Shown piece by piece: positions 45,946 to 57,290 of a stretch of DNA of 64,000 bases. The position numbers and the translations under genes were made by a program. How positions within the stretch are numbered: position 1 is the stretch's first letter; each line of letters begins with the position of its first letter. The DNA is from Mauremys mutica. Lineage: Eukaryota; Chordata; Testudines; Geoemydidae. The stretch spans positions 36,988,003-37,052,002 of the forward strand of contig NC_059075.1 in assembly GCF_020497125.1 (NCBI RefSeq), written 5' to 3'. The notes beneath the pieces are model-generated. The model worked only from the letters and a program-made list of their open reading frames with translations, did not search any database and was not told the DNA's origin.

Positions 45946-48230
45946 TAGAATCATAGAATCACAGAATATCAGGGTTGGAAGGGACCTCGGGAGGTCATCT
46001 AGTCCAACCCCCTGCTCAAAGCGGGACCTAAACCCAACTAAATCATCCCAGCCAGGGCTTTGTCAAGCCTGACCCTAAAAACCTCTAAAGAAGGAGATTT
46101 CACCACCTCCCTAGGTAACCCATTCCAGTGCTTCACCATCCTCCTAGTGAAAAAGTATTTCCTAATATCCAACCTAAACCTCACCACTGTAACTTGAGAC
46201 CATTACTCCTTGTTCTATCAGCTGGTACCACTGAGATTAGTCTAGATCCATCCTCTTTGGACCCCCCTTTCAGGTAGTTGAAGGCAGTGATCAAATCCCC
46301 CTCATTCTTCTCTTCTGCAGACTAAATAATCCCAGTTCCCTCAGCCTCTCCTCATAAGTCATGTGCCCCAGCCCCCTAATCATTTTTGTTGCCCTCCACT
46401 GGACTCTTTCCAATTTTTCCACATCCTTCTTGTAGTATGGGGCCCAAAACTGGACACAGTACTCCAAATGAGGCCTCACCAATGCCGACTAGAGGGGAAT
46501 GATCATGTCCCTCAATCTGCTGGCAATGCCCCTACTTATACAGCCCAAAATGCCATTAGCCTTCTTGGCAACAAGGGCACACTGCTGACTCATATCCAGC
46601 TTCTCGTTCACCACAACCCTTAGGTCCTTTTCTGCAGAACTGCTGCCTAGCTACTCAGTCCCTTGTCTGTAGCAGTGCATGGGATTCTTCCTTCATAAGT
46701 GCAGGACTCTGCACTTGTCCTTATTGAACCTCATCAGATTTCTTTTGGCCCAATCCTCTAATTTGTCTAGGTCCCTCTGTATCCTATTCCTACCCTCCAG
46801 CATATTTACCACTCCTCCCAGTTTAGTGTCATCTGCAAACTTGCTGAGGGTGCAATCCACGCCATCCTCCAAATCATAATGAAGATATTGAACAAAACCA
46901 GCCCCAGGACCGACCCTTGGGGCACTTTGCTTGATACCGGCTGCCAACTAGACATGGAGCCATTGATCACTACCTGTTGAGCCTGATGATCTAGTCAGCT
47001 TTCTATCCACCTTATAGTCCATTCATCCAGCCCATATTTCTTTAACTTGCTGGCAAGAATACCGTGGGAGACCATATCAAAAGCTTTGCTAAAGTCAAGG
47101 AATAACCCATCCACTGCTTTCCCCTCATCCACCGAGCCAGTTATTTCATCATAGAAGGCAATTAGGTTAGTAAGGCATGACTTGTCCTTGGTGAATCCAT
47201 GCTGACTATTCCTGATCACTTTCCTCTCCTCAAAGTGCTTCAACATTGATTCCTTGAGGACCTGCTCCATGATTTATCCAGGAAATGAGGTGAGGCTGAC
47301 AGGCCTGTAGTTCCCTGGATGCTCCTTCTTCCCTTTTTTAAAGATGGGCACTACACTAGCCTTTTTCCTGTCATCCGGGACCCTCCTCCGCTCGCCATGA
47401 GTTTTCAAAGATAATGGCCAATGGCTCTGCAATCACATCTGCCAACTCCTTTAGCACCCTAGGATGCATTGCATCTGGCCCCATGGACTTGTGCTTATCC
47501 AGCTTTTCTAAATAGTCCTGAACCACTTCTTTCTCCCCATGCTGTGCTGCCCAGTGCAGCAGTCTGGGAGCTGACCTTGTTTGTGAAGACAGAGGCAAAA
47601 AAACATTGAGTACATTACCTTTTAGCACATCCTCTGTTAGTAAGTTGCCTCCCTCATTCAGTAAGGGGCCCACACTTTCCTTGACCTTCTTCTTGTTGCT
47701 AACATATCTGTAGAAACCCTTCTTGTTACTCTTAACATCCCTTGCTATCTGCAACTCCAAGTGTGATTTGGCCTTCCTGATTTTTCTCCTGCATTCCTGA
47801 GCAATACTTTTATACTCCTCCCTGGTCATTTGTCCAGTTTTCCACTTCTTGTAAGCTTCTTTTTGTGTTCAAGATCAGCAAGGATTTCACTGTTAAGCCA
47901 AGCTGGTCGCCTGCCATATTTACTATTCTTTCTATACATCGGGATGGTTTGTTCCTGAAACCTCAATAAAGATTCTTTAAAATACGGCCAGCTCTCCTGG
48001 ACTTCTTTCCCCATCATGTTATTCACCCAGAGGATCTTGCCCATCCGTTCCCTGAAGGAATCAAAGTCTGCTTTTCTGAAGTCCAGGGTCCGTATTCTGC
48101 TGTTCTCCTTTCTTCCTTGTGTCAGGATCCTGAACTTGAGCATATCATGGTCACTACCTCCCAGGTTCCCATCCACTTTTGCTTCCCCAACTAATTCTTC
48201 CCTGTTTGTGAGCAGCAGGTCGAGATCTGG
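45946..48230 (-). mobile_element. CR1 LINE, longest copy (2.3 kb), minus strand
   Basis: The 3' tail is at 45946 (plus strand tagaatcatagaatcacag), followed by the same 3' untranslated block as at 4053. Coding remains run to about 48230, where the sequence leaves the CR1 inside the endonuclease domain. Compared with 4053 it extends about 500 bp further 5'. It is 5'-truncated (no ORF1, no N-terminal endonuclease). Confidence 0.92.
46291..48228 (-). pseudogene. CR1 ORF2 endonuclease-reverse transcriptase pseudogene
   Basis: Fragments in coding order. 47826-48176 carries the C-terminus of the APE-type endonuclease, with the GSDHDML motif (residues 7-13; His is the family's catalytic residue), then FRKADFDSFRERM. 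47371-47829 is the linker and start of reverse transcriptase ([26 protein letters not shown]). 46995-47270 has FLDFSKAFD. 46693-46947 has the intact FADDTKLGG active-site block. 46291-46482 has the C-terminal [15 protein letters not shown]. Frameshifts separate the pieces (for example around 47290-47390), so no active enzyme could be made. Confidence 0.92.
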
Positions 48231-48274
48231 TAAGCATATTAAGAGGGGGACCTATTGGATCAGCCCTGCATACG

Positions 48275-48560
48275 ACCTAGGTGACGAAACACCTATCTTC
48301 CCCTAGTCTGTGAATTACTCTGGGGTTTAGGCAGAAGATAGGCTCCAGGACACCCAGGGAAGGCTGCAGTGCACATGGGCAGAGGCAGAAATATAGGCAC
48401 TAACGTAACTTTTACTGCAAAAACTTAGTTGCTGAGTGAGTTTAGGTGCTTATAAGTTTCAGTGTGAGTTTTGCGCATCACAGGTGTCCCGAAACTGGGA
48501 CTTAGGTGCCTAACACAGGGACTTAGGAGCCCCTAATTCCTTTTTGTGCATCCAAGCCTT
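48275..48560. repeat. Fragment of a ttaggtgcctaa-rich element
   Basis: Contains acttaggtgcctaa (about 48500-48513), gtttaggtgctta, and other versions of the motif that fills the element at 26917. The terminal inverted repeats are missing, so this is a partial copy. Confidence 0.45.
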
Positions 48561-50547
48561 TGTTTCCGTGCTACTGAAGAAAGAAAGCACAACTTAGCAG
48601 AGCGTTCAGGATGTGCACATTCCTAAGTGTGTCAGTGTTTCATGGTACTACTGTACCCTACATCTTCCCTTGCTTTATCTCATCCTTGCTGTTTGCCACC
48701 TTCTTTTGTTCTGTTACCAGAGACAGATGAAAGCCCTACTGACCTGGTCAGATTCCAACTTGGGTAACTGTAAATTATCTGCCTACCTAAAATTCCCCAT
48801 ACGATTTCGAGAGGGGCGGGGCAAGCTATTTTCCACTTCTCCTTCTAAAAAACATTATTTGCAATGTTGGTGCAGAACTGATGCTACATTCCAAGCCAAT
48901 GGTGGCTACATTGGAATAGCAGATGTGATAGCCTTATGCATATATATCTATTCAGATGGACGGAGTTATGTCAGCTTATAACTCTCAGGAAGTCAAGCAG
49001 AGAGAATCATTCTCAGTAATAAATGTGATTAATCTTGCTGATTTGTCTGTTCCCAATTTTTCCACAAACACTTAGTGATTATCTCAAATGTATTCATTAT
49101 TCAGAATTAGGCATTTGGACTTTCGGTGAATAACTCTTGGGCCATGGCTTGTTTGTGAGTATTCAATTTACAAAACTCTAGCTGTGCTGGTTGGCGCTGA
49201 TTGCACCTACAAGTTACTGTCTCCTTCTGTTCCTTGATTACAAGAGAGTAAGTCTTAAAATCAGGTTTCCAGTGCTGATACTCACATTCATAATTCAGCA
49301 TTTGCTTTCCATGAATTATCTCTGGAACTTGCTAAACAAATTCTCCACTTTCTCCACATTCATGCCAGCAAACCCACCTTCCATAATATTCACAGAGAGC
49401 AAACACAAAAGGGCTGAGAACAGAGTCGATGCAGTTGTGTTTAAAAATCCAAAAGTATATTCATTGACTTTAGTTTGTTTTTTGCAATATTCTCTCAGCT
49501 CTGTGAGAAAGCTCACCGAGAGAGGAGGTTTCTGTACAGTGAGGAGAAAAGAGCAGGTCACAGAGAGACCCCTGGCAGGCAGGAGAGTCAACTGCATTAT
49601 GTAGTGTAGCCACCAATCCCTGTCATTACTGCTTAACCCACTTTGTCTCTCTGCCTAGTTCAAGTGAGGACACTGTGTGGGGACATCCGGCAGCACAGGC
49701 AGCGTGGATAGTTCCTTAGAGATAGTTATGTCTCTTCACCATTTAGGGACAACACACAGGCTCCTGCTGGAGGAACTGCAGCTAGTTCAGGCAAACTCCT
49801 CCTGGAACCTCTGGAGCCTAGTGCATGAGCTAAAAGCCATATGGCTGTTAGCTAAGGCTGTAGAACAGACTCATTAATCTCTCTCTCTAAGTGGTCTTGG
49901 AGCCATTTTTCTAGAATTGTCAGCAGAAAACCAGTTATAAGAGGTGGCTGAGATATTCGAAGGAGCTTAATCTGGATTTGGACACCAAAATTCCTAGGGT
50001 GATGTCTTCACTGATGAAATAAGGAACATTTTTACCTTGGGATAACCAATGTGCATTAGCTTTCCTGCTGTAAAAACTTACTGGAGACAGGGCAAACTAG
50101 TTTTATGTAGATAAACTAGAGGAGATCAATCACAGGCAAAAGGGGGTGGGAGGGCGCTTACCTGGACTATCTACCTTGTGGTAGACACTACCAGTACCTT
50201 GTCTCCACTTATGATTTTACAGCAAAATACCGGTAAGTATCACATACTAGTTATCTCACTGTTTAAAAAAACTTCTCAGTTAAATACAAAGTCTTTAGGC
50301 TCCTTTGAAGATCCCAGGCATTGACAAATTGCCATTGTTAGGCTTCTGATCTAACATTCCCATTGAGTTGAATGAAGTCAGCTCACGTATCTCTCCTAGT
50401 CTAGTTTCCAGCTGTCATCTGCAAACATAGCAATATCCCATCTACATTATATCAGCCATGTTGATGGAGACCTAATTGCTACGCTTTCCTCTTTGCTCAC
50501 TTCCTTTTCTCTGCCTAATGCCTTGTAGCCTTTCCCATGCAGATCTC
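48561..50547. other. No gene or repeat recognised
   Basis: About 2 kb. Frames such as 48613-48981 (122 codons) and 49191-49604 (137 codons) have no recognisable domain, and opposite-strand frames of similar length overlap them, arguing against coding. Confidence 0.45.
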
Positions 50548-50786
50548 TCTGGGTATGTCTGCACTGCAGAGTGTACCCATGTACGGGTTCATGTGCAGGC
50601 AAACATATGCTAGCCAGGTGTGGTCTGAAGTGACCACCCTGCAGAGCTGCCCACAATCCATACCCATGTAGCTACATCCGCACTGGTGCAGCATTTCCAT
50701 GGGTTTGGCACTCCGTTTTGTAGGGGTATAACCCAGGATTTTTAGTGCCTCATTAACTTGCCAGTCTAGGAATTGGTTCACAGTGT
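50548..50786. mobile_element. Harbinger-like short element, left part, split by LTR
   Basis: Opens gggtatgtctgcactgc, a terminus of the gggtatgtctacact type. Its sequence is interrupted at 50787 by a solo LTR and seems to continue at 51462. The right terminus is not readable, perhaps removed where the CR1 begins at 51512. Confidence 0.5.
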
Positions 50787-51456
50787 TGTAGACGGGTCGG
50801 ACTCACCCCTGTGGCGCCTCCTACTGGTTGCTCTGGGGAATTAGCTCTATTCCAGTCCAGAGCGCCCTCTGCAGGCCGGTGATCCACCTGTTTGCTACTG
50901 GCCCGAGTCCCTCCCAGGACCCCGGTGCCTCTTTAACCTGTAACTGGGTTTCCCCCTCCCCAGGGAAACCCCACCTTCTATCCCCACCTTGCCTCAGTGT
51001 ATGGCTACTGCCAGTCATTGTCTAGCCCCACACTCTGGGGCAGACTGCAGTCTCAGCCAACTCATCCCTGGCAAGGAGGGTTTGGACCTGCTGCTTTGTC
51101 CTATCCCTGGGCTGCCCTCTGCAACCCACAGTACCTTTGGCCTATAGCTAGGCTGCAGCCTGGGGCTTTCCAGGCTGGAGCTCCCAAGCTCCTCAGCCTT
51201 TCCCCAGCCCTGCTTCACCTAGGTACCTTCTCTCTAGTTTCCAGCAGCCAGGCCCATCTCCCTCTGAAGGCAGAGAGAGACTGTCTTGGCTTCTAGCTTC
51301 CCTGGCCTTCTTATAGGGGCCAGCTGTCACTCAGTTTGGGGCGTGGCCTCACCTGCAGCCACTCCCTCAATCAGCCCAGCCTAGAGCAGCAGCTCTCAAG
51401 CCCTGCCAGGCTGCTTTTAAACCCCTCAGGGCAGGAGCAGGGTCCACCCTGCTACA
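50787..51456 (-). mobile_element. Solo LTR (670 bp) with 5-bp target duplication
   Basis: On the plus strand it starts TGTAGACGGG and ends CCTGCTACA (TG...CA ends), flanked by an exact agtgt at 50782-50786 and 51457-51461. A TATA-like ctataagaag on the minus strand near 51315-51306 supports minus-strand orientation. GC-rich, no internal region, so it is what remains after recombination between the two LTRs of an LTR retrotransposon. Whether it is Gypsy-like or an endogenous retrovirus cannot be told from the LTR alone. Confidence 0.85.
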
Positions 51457-51511
51457 AGTGTATTGCATGTATTGTGGTCAAGGGCCAACTAACACGAGTT
51501 AAAACTACACC

Positions 51512-52262
51512 ATAGAATCATACGACTGGAAGGGACCTCGAGAGGTCATCTAGTCCAGTCCCCTGCATTCAAGGCAGGACTAAGTATTATCTAGACCATC
51601 CCTGACAGGTGTTTGTCTAACCTGCTCTTAAAAATCTCTAATGATGGAGATTCCACAATCTCCCTAGGAAATTTAGTCCAGTGCTTAACCACCCTGACAG
51701 TTAGGAAGTTTTTCCTTATGTCCAACCTAAACCACCCTTGCTGCAATTTAAGCCCATTGCTTCTTGTCCTATCCTCAGAGGTTAAGGAGAACAATTTTTC
51801 TCTCCTCATAACAACTTTTGATGTACTTGAAAACTGTTTTTATGTCTCCTCTCAGTCTTCTCTTTTCCAGACTAAACAAGCCCAATTTTTTCAATCTTCC
51901 CTCATAGGCCATGTTTTCTAGACCTTTAATCATTTTTGTTGCTCTTCTCTGGACTTTCTCCAAATTGTCCAAATCTTTCCTTAAATATGGCACCCAAAAC
52001 TGGACACAGTACTCCAGTTGAGGCATAATCAGCACGGAGCAGAGAAGAAGAATTACTTCTTGTGGCTTGCTTACAATACTGCTGTTAATACATCCCATAA
52101 TGTTGTTTGCTTTTTTTGCAACAGTGTTACACTGTTGACTCATATTTAGCTTGTGATCCACTATGACCCCGAGATCCCTTTCTGCAATCATTTCCCATTT
52201 TGTATGTATGATTGTTCCTTCCTAAATGGAGTACTTTGAATGTGTCCTCATTGAATTTCATC
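51512..52262 (-). mobile_element. CR1 LINE 3' part, another subfamily, minus strand
   Basis: The tail begins at 51512 (atagaatcatacgactgg). The 3' untranslated block (gtcccctgcattcaaggcag) differs clearly from the copies at 4053 and 45946, so this is a separate subfamily. 5' truncation is at about 52262, where a different repeat end (ccttgtctacacta) begins. Confidence 0.85.
51591..52191 (-). pseudogene. CR1 ORF2 C-terminal pseudogene
   Basis: Fragment 51775-52191 (138 codons) contains [46 protein letters not shown] and [14 protein letters not shown] in family order. Fragment 51591-51809 continues with [11 protein letters not shown] and FPREIVESPSLEIFKSRLDK up to the family stop. The pieces are in different frames, so one frameshift is present near 51790. 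The catalytic core is absent. Confidence 0.88.
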
Positions 52263-52265
52263 CTG

Positions 52266-52390
52266 TGCCTTGTCTACACTAAGATTTTAACACATGCTAG
52301 TTAACGTGTTAGGTAACCACATGTTAAAAATATAACTTTTTTGCCTATTAAAAATAAGGCCACATTTAAAATGCCTGTTTTTTCCCAGTC
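52266..52390. repeat. Terminal fragment of a short DNA element
   Basis: Starts ccttgtctacactaag, a Harbinger-like terminus, followed by an inverted pair within gctagttaacgtgttagg. The other end was not found. Confidence 0.4.
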
Positions 52391-52554
52391 AAAAAGCTGT
52401 CGACTTAAATAGGAGTTGTTATCATGTAATCAAGAACAGAATTCAGCCCTAATTGTTGTCTTCTCTGTTGCCTAGATATGTTCAGCAAAACAGAAACCTG
52501 AGGTCTATTCAGTAGAGTATTACAATTTAGTAATTACACTAATTACAAATACTT

Positions 52555-52735
52555 AACAATTATAAAGGCCAGCATTTACATTGCACTTTACATTTTCAAG
52601 GTGGTGTACAAATAATAGCTAATTAATCTTCAGAACATCCCGGTGAAGGAGGAATATAATACCCATTTTACAGGTAGGCTCATGGAGGCTATTTGACTTG
52701 CCCAAGGCTATTAATCCAGCCACCCTCCAGGCTGG
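52555..52735 (-). repeat. MIR/CORE-SINE copy, minus strand
   Basis: Plus strand shows the reverse MIR order: cactttacattttcaagg, an aatacccattttacaggtag block, then gacttgcccaaggctatta. Confidence 0.7.
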
Positions 52736-53539
52736 GGCTAATACCCTGGTGTTTTTAAGAGTGGAGAGGACAGTACAAATGCAGTCAATGACATATGAGT
52801 CAGAGATTCATTCCTTGAGAAAGTGGAGGACTACAATGAACTTCTAATTAGATTTATGGGCACATTACAAATATTTCAAAGGCCTATCTCTCCACAGCAT
52901 CCAAGTGTTTCTATCCTGGCCACAAAGTTAGTTCCATATTTATAGAACCATTCAGCTTCCTCCTTTTAATCCACTTCAAACATGCATGTAGGAAAAGGGG
53001 GCAGGGAGCCCTCTAGCTGTGGCAAGGGTCAACTAGAATCACAATACACTGTAGAAAGTCTCCTATGGGCTAATCTTCAGGGGACAGAGCATCACCTGCC
53101 CTTTGTCATCTGAGGAATAAAGATAGAGCTGCAAGAAGCCTCACAGCAATTGTGCGCACCATTATCTGAGGATCTGGAAGACAATAGGTGAAAGTGAGGG
53201 CTGTATAATGGTTAACCAGGTCCAGACAGCAAGAACGTCAAAGTCACAATGGGATATTTCAGGAGTTTTTTGTACCACTTCTGTGTTAAAAGCTGACATA
53301 AAAGGTTTCAAGCTGAATGTGAGGAATGACTTTTAAATAATGACCTGGAAAGGCAAGATCTGCAAAAGCATACTCTAACAATAAGATTTAAATTCAGGAA
53401 TAAGGGCTCCATTCCTATCCAACAAGGGGAAATCCTTGAAATTAGCAGATCATGATATATATGATGATATATATAAATATATAAATTGCTTCTTCCATCC
53501 CTGGAATTCAGCTGCCTTTGGAGTGGAAGGCTGCAACTC
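52736..53539. other. No gene; short (AT)-rich tract
   Basis: Contains an AT dinucleotide-rich stretch at about 53454-53483. Otherwise nothing recognised. Confidence 0.5.
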
Positions 53540-53542
53540 TTT

Positions 53543-53828
53543 GGCTATGTCTACACTACACAGCTTTTAGCGACATGGCCGGGTCACTACAGCCATGCCA
53601 CTAAAAGTCGTGCACCATAGCCGCTCTTTATCGGCTCTCCTGATGACAAAAAACTTCCACCCCCAACGAACAGTTTGTGTTGTCAGCAGGAGAACGCTCC
53701 TGCCGACAATGCACTGTTCACACCAGCACTTGTCACAGCAAAACTTTTGTCTTTTGGGGGGAGAGGAGGGGTTAACACCTCTGAAAGACAAAAGGTTTTG
53801 TTGTTCACTTGCCAGTGTAGACATAGCC
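53543..53828. mobile_element. Harbinger-like short element (286 bp)
   Basis: Near-perfect inverted ends: GGCTATGTCTACACTA at the left and AGTGTAGACATAGCC at the right, flanked by ttt at 53540-53542 and 53829-53831 (3-bp duplication). Open frames on both strands through it are shadows of a non-coding element. Related to 37625 and to the terminus at 34444-34458. Confidence 0.82.
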
Positions 53829-53831
53829 TTT

Positions 53832-55464
53832 GACAATGCACAACAGCTTAGGAAAGGAAGTGCAGACAAATCCCTTCGCCATTGCAACTGCAGAGGTATT
53901 TCAGGGAGACAGATGTTTAACAACCCAGATTAGAATTTAGCCAAGGACCAGGCTTAATACTCTTACCAAAAGGGGGCCAGGACCTCAATTCTACATCTCA
54001 TCATAAAACAATGGTCCTAATACATCCCTGTGCTTTTGTGCAGCCTGGCGCAGGAAGTGAGGTGAAACTCTATCCTGGGATCGCTGGGGGGAGCAAGTAC
54101 AGTCCCCGCTTCACATTACAGCTGCCCTCTTATACCCTGGCTACAATGGCCACTATGGACATTACAGCATCCAGGGAATAGCTGGGGCATAGAGACACTC
54201 TGTCATGCCCATCCCCACCCCTGGAACCTTTCTGAACTAGGGGCTTCCTCATGGGACATGGCCGGTTCTGCACAGTCTGGACAGGTCTCCCTCAGAAGGG
54301 CTTTGTGATTGCTCTATCCTGCCTCCGCTGACATAAAGTTGCAGCAGTACACCCTTGAATTCCTCTAAGTACCTCCAGTATAAAAGAGCCCTTTACAAAG
54401 CATTTAGGAGTGGAATCCCTCATTTCCCCTTTCTTATTGCATGAGCACAATGGAACTCAATGGAACTTATCCTACAGGGCAGAAAATCCCCAGCACAACA
54501 CGTAGAATGTTAAGGCCACTGCTCTGTATATCCCATTTACTAAGCGGCATTATGAGATACCAAAAAAAAAAAGTACCTTGTCTGTTTCCAACTATTATTC
54601 ATCAACTATTTCATTTTTAAAAATCCACAAATGTAGATGAATACATTATTTGATAAAGAGGAGACGACCATTTCCATTTGCAACACATCTTTGTCCAGTC
54701 CCAGATAGGAAATGAACTTTCATATCAATGATCCCCACTTGTTACCTACATTCTTCTCCCATTAATGAGTCTTAAATATCAAAACAGACCTGATTTATTT
54801 CTGCTGAGGAAGCGTCTCATAAGAAAAGACATATGCGAATCCTGCCATGTTCAGATAGAGAAGTGCCTGAATTTGCTTTACTAGTCTAGATTTTCAAACT
54901 AAAATCAATGGAGCAATTGCAACAGTTTCTCATCCTTTTGGGGGTAGGAAGGTTCATCCAAACTATCAAAAGTTCAAAATCATCTCTAAGGTTTTTTTTT
55001 TTAGAGCAGAAAGGTAAAAGTAATAAGATCACTCACTGTGAGAAAACCAAAACCACGTTTTCATCTCGCATATGCTCTCATCCAGTTTAACCCCTGATAT
55101 TAAATGTGAGATTGCTCCTATCTTTAGAAGTACAACATAACAGCTCCTCATTAGATCCTGAAAATATACAGACAGACTTTGAGTCCAGGGGGGTCACCTA
55201 GATCATAAGAGACTTTGACAGATGTGTCAGCCACTGAAATTGAAAAGATGACTACTTCTAATGACAGACCTTTTTAAAAAAAAAATTCTGATACCTCTGT
55301 AACTGTGATAAGGGATTATCTAAACCAAAAGAAATGGGGTGAGACTGTGTGCTGAGCACCCAACTCTGGGGCCCAAGGTTGCCAGAATCCCTATAATTGT
55401 GTGCATTGAAGGGATTCCTCTCTTGCCACTTGCATGCCCCCCTTGCTTCCCTGGCAAGATACCT
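53832..55464. other. No gene or repeat recognised
   Basis: Nothing supportable. Confidence 0.45.
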
Positions 55465-55505
55465 ATGAGAGACTCACGATAAAATCATGAGAGTTGGCAG
55501 CATTG
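55465..55505. repeat. End fragment of the attgccaac element family
   Basis: Reads aatcatgagagttggcagca, the inverse of the left end of the element at 15386. Only about 40 bp are recognisable. Confidence 0.4.
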
Positions 55506-55644
55506 TGCATCTATCTGCTGGAAGCAGTAGCAGGCGGCTGTCCTTTGTGGTTCACTCACGGGGTGGACACTAGGCCAGTATGTCACATTACATCCTTTTG
55601 TTCATTGTTTTCTAGCCACACCCCCCTATACTACCCACTGGATC

Positions 55645-55912
55645 GGCGGGCAGCGATCGATCCAGCTGGGGTCGATTTATCGCATCTAGTCTAGACATGA
55701 TAAATCGACCCCCAAGCGCTCTCCCATCGACTCCTGTACTCCACCGGCACAAGAGGCGCAGGCGGAGTCAGTGGGGGAGCATTAGGAGTCGACTCACCGC
55801 AGTGAAGATACCACGGTGAGTAGATCTAAGTATGCTGACTTCAGCTACGTTATTCACATAGCTGAAGTTGTGTAACTTAGATCGATCCCCCCCACCCCAG
55901 TGTACACCAGGC
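55645..55912. mobile_element. Short DNA element with two strong hairpins
   Basis: A 41-bp near-palindrome at 55670-55710 (ggtcgatttat and its mirror) and a second hairpin at 55826-55881 with cttcagctac facing tagctgaag (core 55840-55868). The right end reads agtgtacaccaggcc, a Harbinger-like terminus. The left terminus is missing or decayed. No ORF. Confidence 0.6.
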
Positions 55913-56435
55913 CTTCGTCTGCAAATTTGTATTAGTTTTGCACATCTACCCAATGCCAAATTGTTCGAGCTACATTGCTTTTCTGCTTACACCAGTTTAG
56001 CCCATTTTATGAAAAACTTACACCCCACATAACTTAGATCCCTCGGTAAGTCACTGAGTTGGGCCTTCTACCCGATGTCTAGCAGGAGGACAAATGGGGT
56101 GAAAGAGAGAAGAATTGTCCATATCTCCTATTAGAATTAATTTCTTTCCATAATTTTTATTTAATGATATACATTTATACAAATGCTAAAAAGGACACCT
56201 ATATATATGCTATATGTACTATCAACATAATTTAAAAATATGTCCTAAGTCCTCATTTCAGCTATCTCCTACAGTGCCCCCATTCCTCCTTGAACAATTC
56301 CCCACCTTTAGTAGTACATCTCCACTCTCATTTTCAAATACCTGGCAGAAAATATTAGCTTTGCAACATGCTCCGAAGATGAACCTATTTGGGTCTATTT
56401 TGACCCAGGTGGGACATGAATTTCAAAGCTTCAGA
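55913..56435. other. No gene or repeat recognised
   Basis: AT-rich, nothing supportable. Confidence 0.5.
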
Positions 56436-56722
56436 GGGTACGCTATACGTCAATAAAAAATCTGCAGCTCTGAGTCTCAGAGCATGGGTCTGTTGACTCA
56501 GGCTCCTGGGGCTCAGGCTACCGTGTATAAAAAATGCAGTGTAGTCCTTCAGAGTTTCCTAAACCCCCATGGGTTTCAGACCCTGGGTTTCAGCCCAAGT
56601 CCAAACATCTACACTGTAATTTTTTCCTCCATGCTCAAGCCCAAGCTCTCCAAACCCAAATTAGCTGACTTGGGCCAGCCCTGGCTGTGCTGTGAGTCTT
56701 TTATTGCGATGTAGACGTTCCC
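56436..56722. mobile_element. Short inverted-repeat element (287 bp)
   Basis: The left end begins GGGTACGctatacgtcaa, and the right end, reverse-complemented, begins GGGAACGtctacatcgca; both continue with ataaaa. The middle carries opposed gactcaggctcctggggctc and inverse-type blocks and an internal catctacactgta. No clean target duplication. Confidence 0.65.
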
Positions 56723-56774
56723 ATAGAGAACACCTGGGCAACAACCCCCATTTCGTTTCTAGGCATGTCCTAAG

Positions 56775-56965
56775 AGGAAGGATGCCAAGTGATTAGGGCT
56801 CTAGCCTACAACTTGAGAGACAGGTTCAGTTCCTTGCTTTGTTATGGACTTCCTGTGTGACCTTGGGCAAGTCACTTAGTCTCACTGTGTCTTAGTTCCC
56901 CAACTGTAAAATGGGGATATAGCACTGCCCTACCACCATGGGGCATAAATACTTTGAAAACTGTC
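56775..56965 (+). repeat. MIR/CORE-SINE copy with head, plus strand
   Basis: Head with a box-B-like ggttcagttcc, then the well-preserved core tgtgtgaccttgggcaagtc, a cccaactgtaaaatgggg block and a 3' end near ctttgaaaactgtc. Confidence 0.8.
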
Positions 56966-56967
56966 AG

Positions 56968-57282
56968 TAGAGGTGGTTGGGAAAATTCTAATCAAATGTT
57001 CGTTGGAATTTGCTGATCCTGAGGTGGGGCAATTTCATCAAAGGTCCAGTACAACCCCGGCAGAACGCTGCCTTATTTCCTGCCTCTCGTGGGCTGCAGG
57101 AGACCTTGGCTTCCAGCGGCTGCAGCTCTGGGGCAGCCTGCCAGGTGTATTACCCAAGAGATACATTCCTTTTCACAGAGAATTTTGAAATGTGGGGATT
57201 TCGTTCCTAATTGGAATGAAACTAAATTTTGAAATGTCAAAATCCTCCACAAAATGGAATTACCTTTCTCCACCCACCTCTA
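56968..57282. mobile_element. hAT-like short element, family Q (315 bp)
   Basis: Ends TAGAGGTGGTTGG and CCACCCACCTCTA are inverted copies (12 of 13). Flanks actgtcag (56960-56967) and attgtgag (57283-57290) match at 6 of 8. Same style as 14832 and 63363: gaaattt/aaattttg symmetry inside. Confidence 0.7.
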
Positions 57283-57290
57283 ATTGTGAG

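Noticed and set aside
52266..52390. Treating this fragment and 51462-51511 as one element split by the CR1
   Set aside because: The two flanks share only short similar strings and do not join into a recognisable consensus; left as separate pieces.
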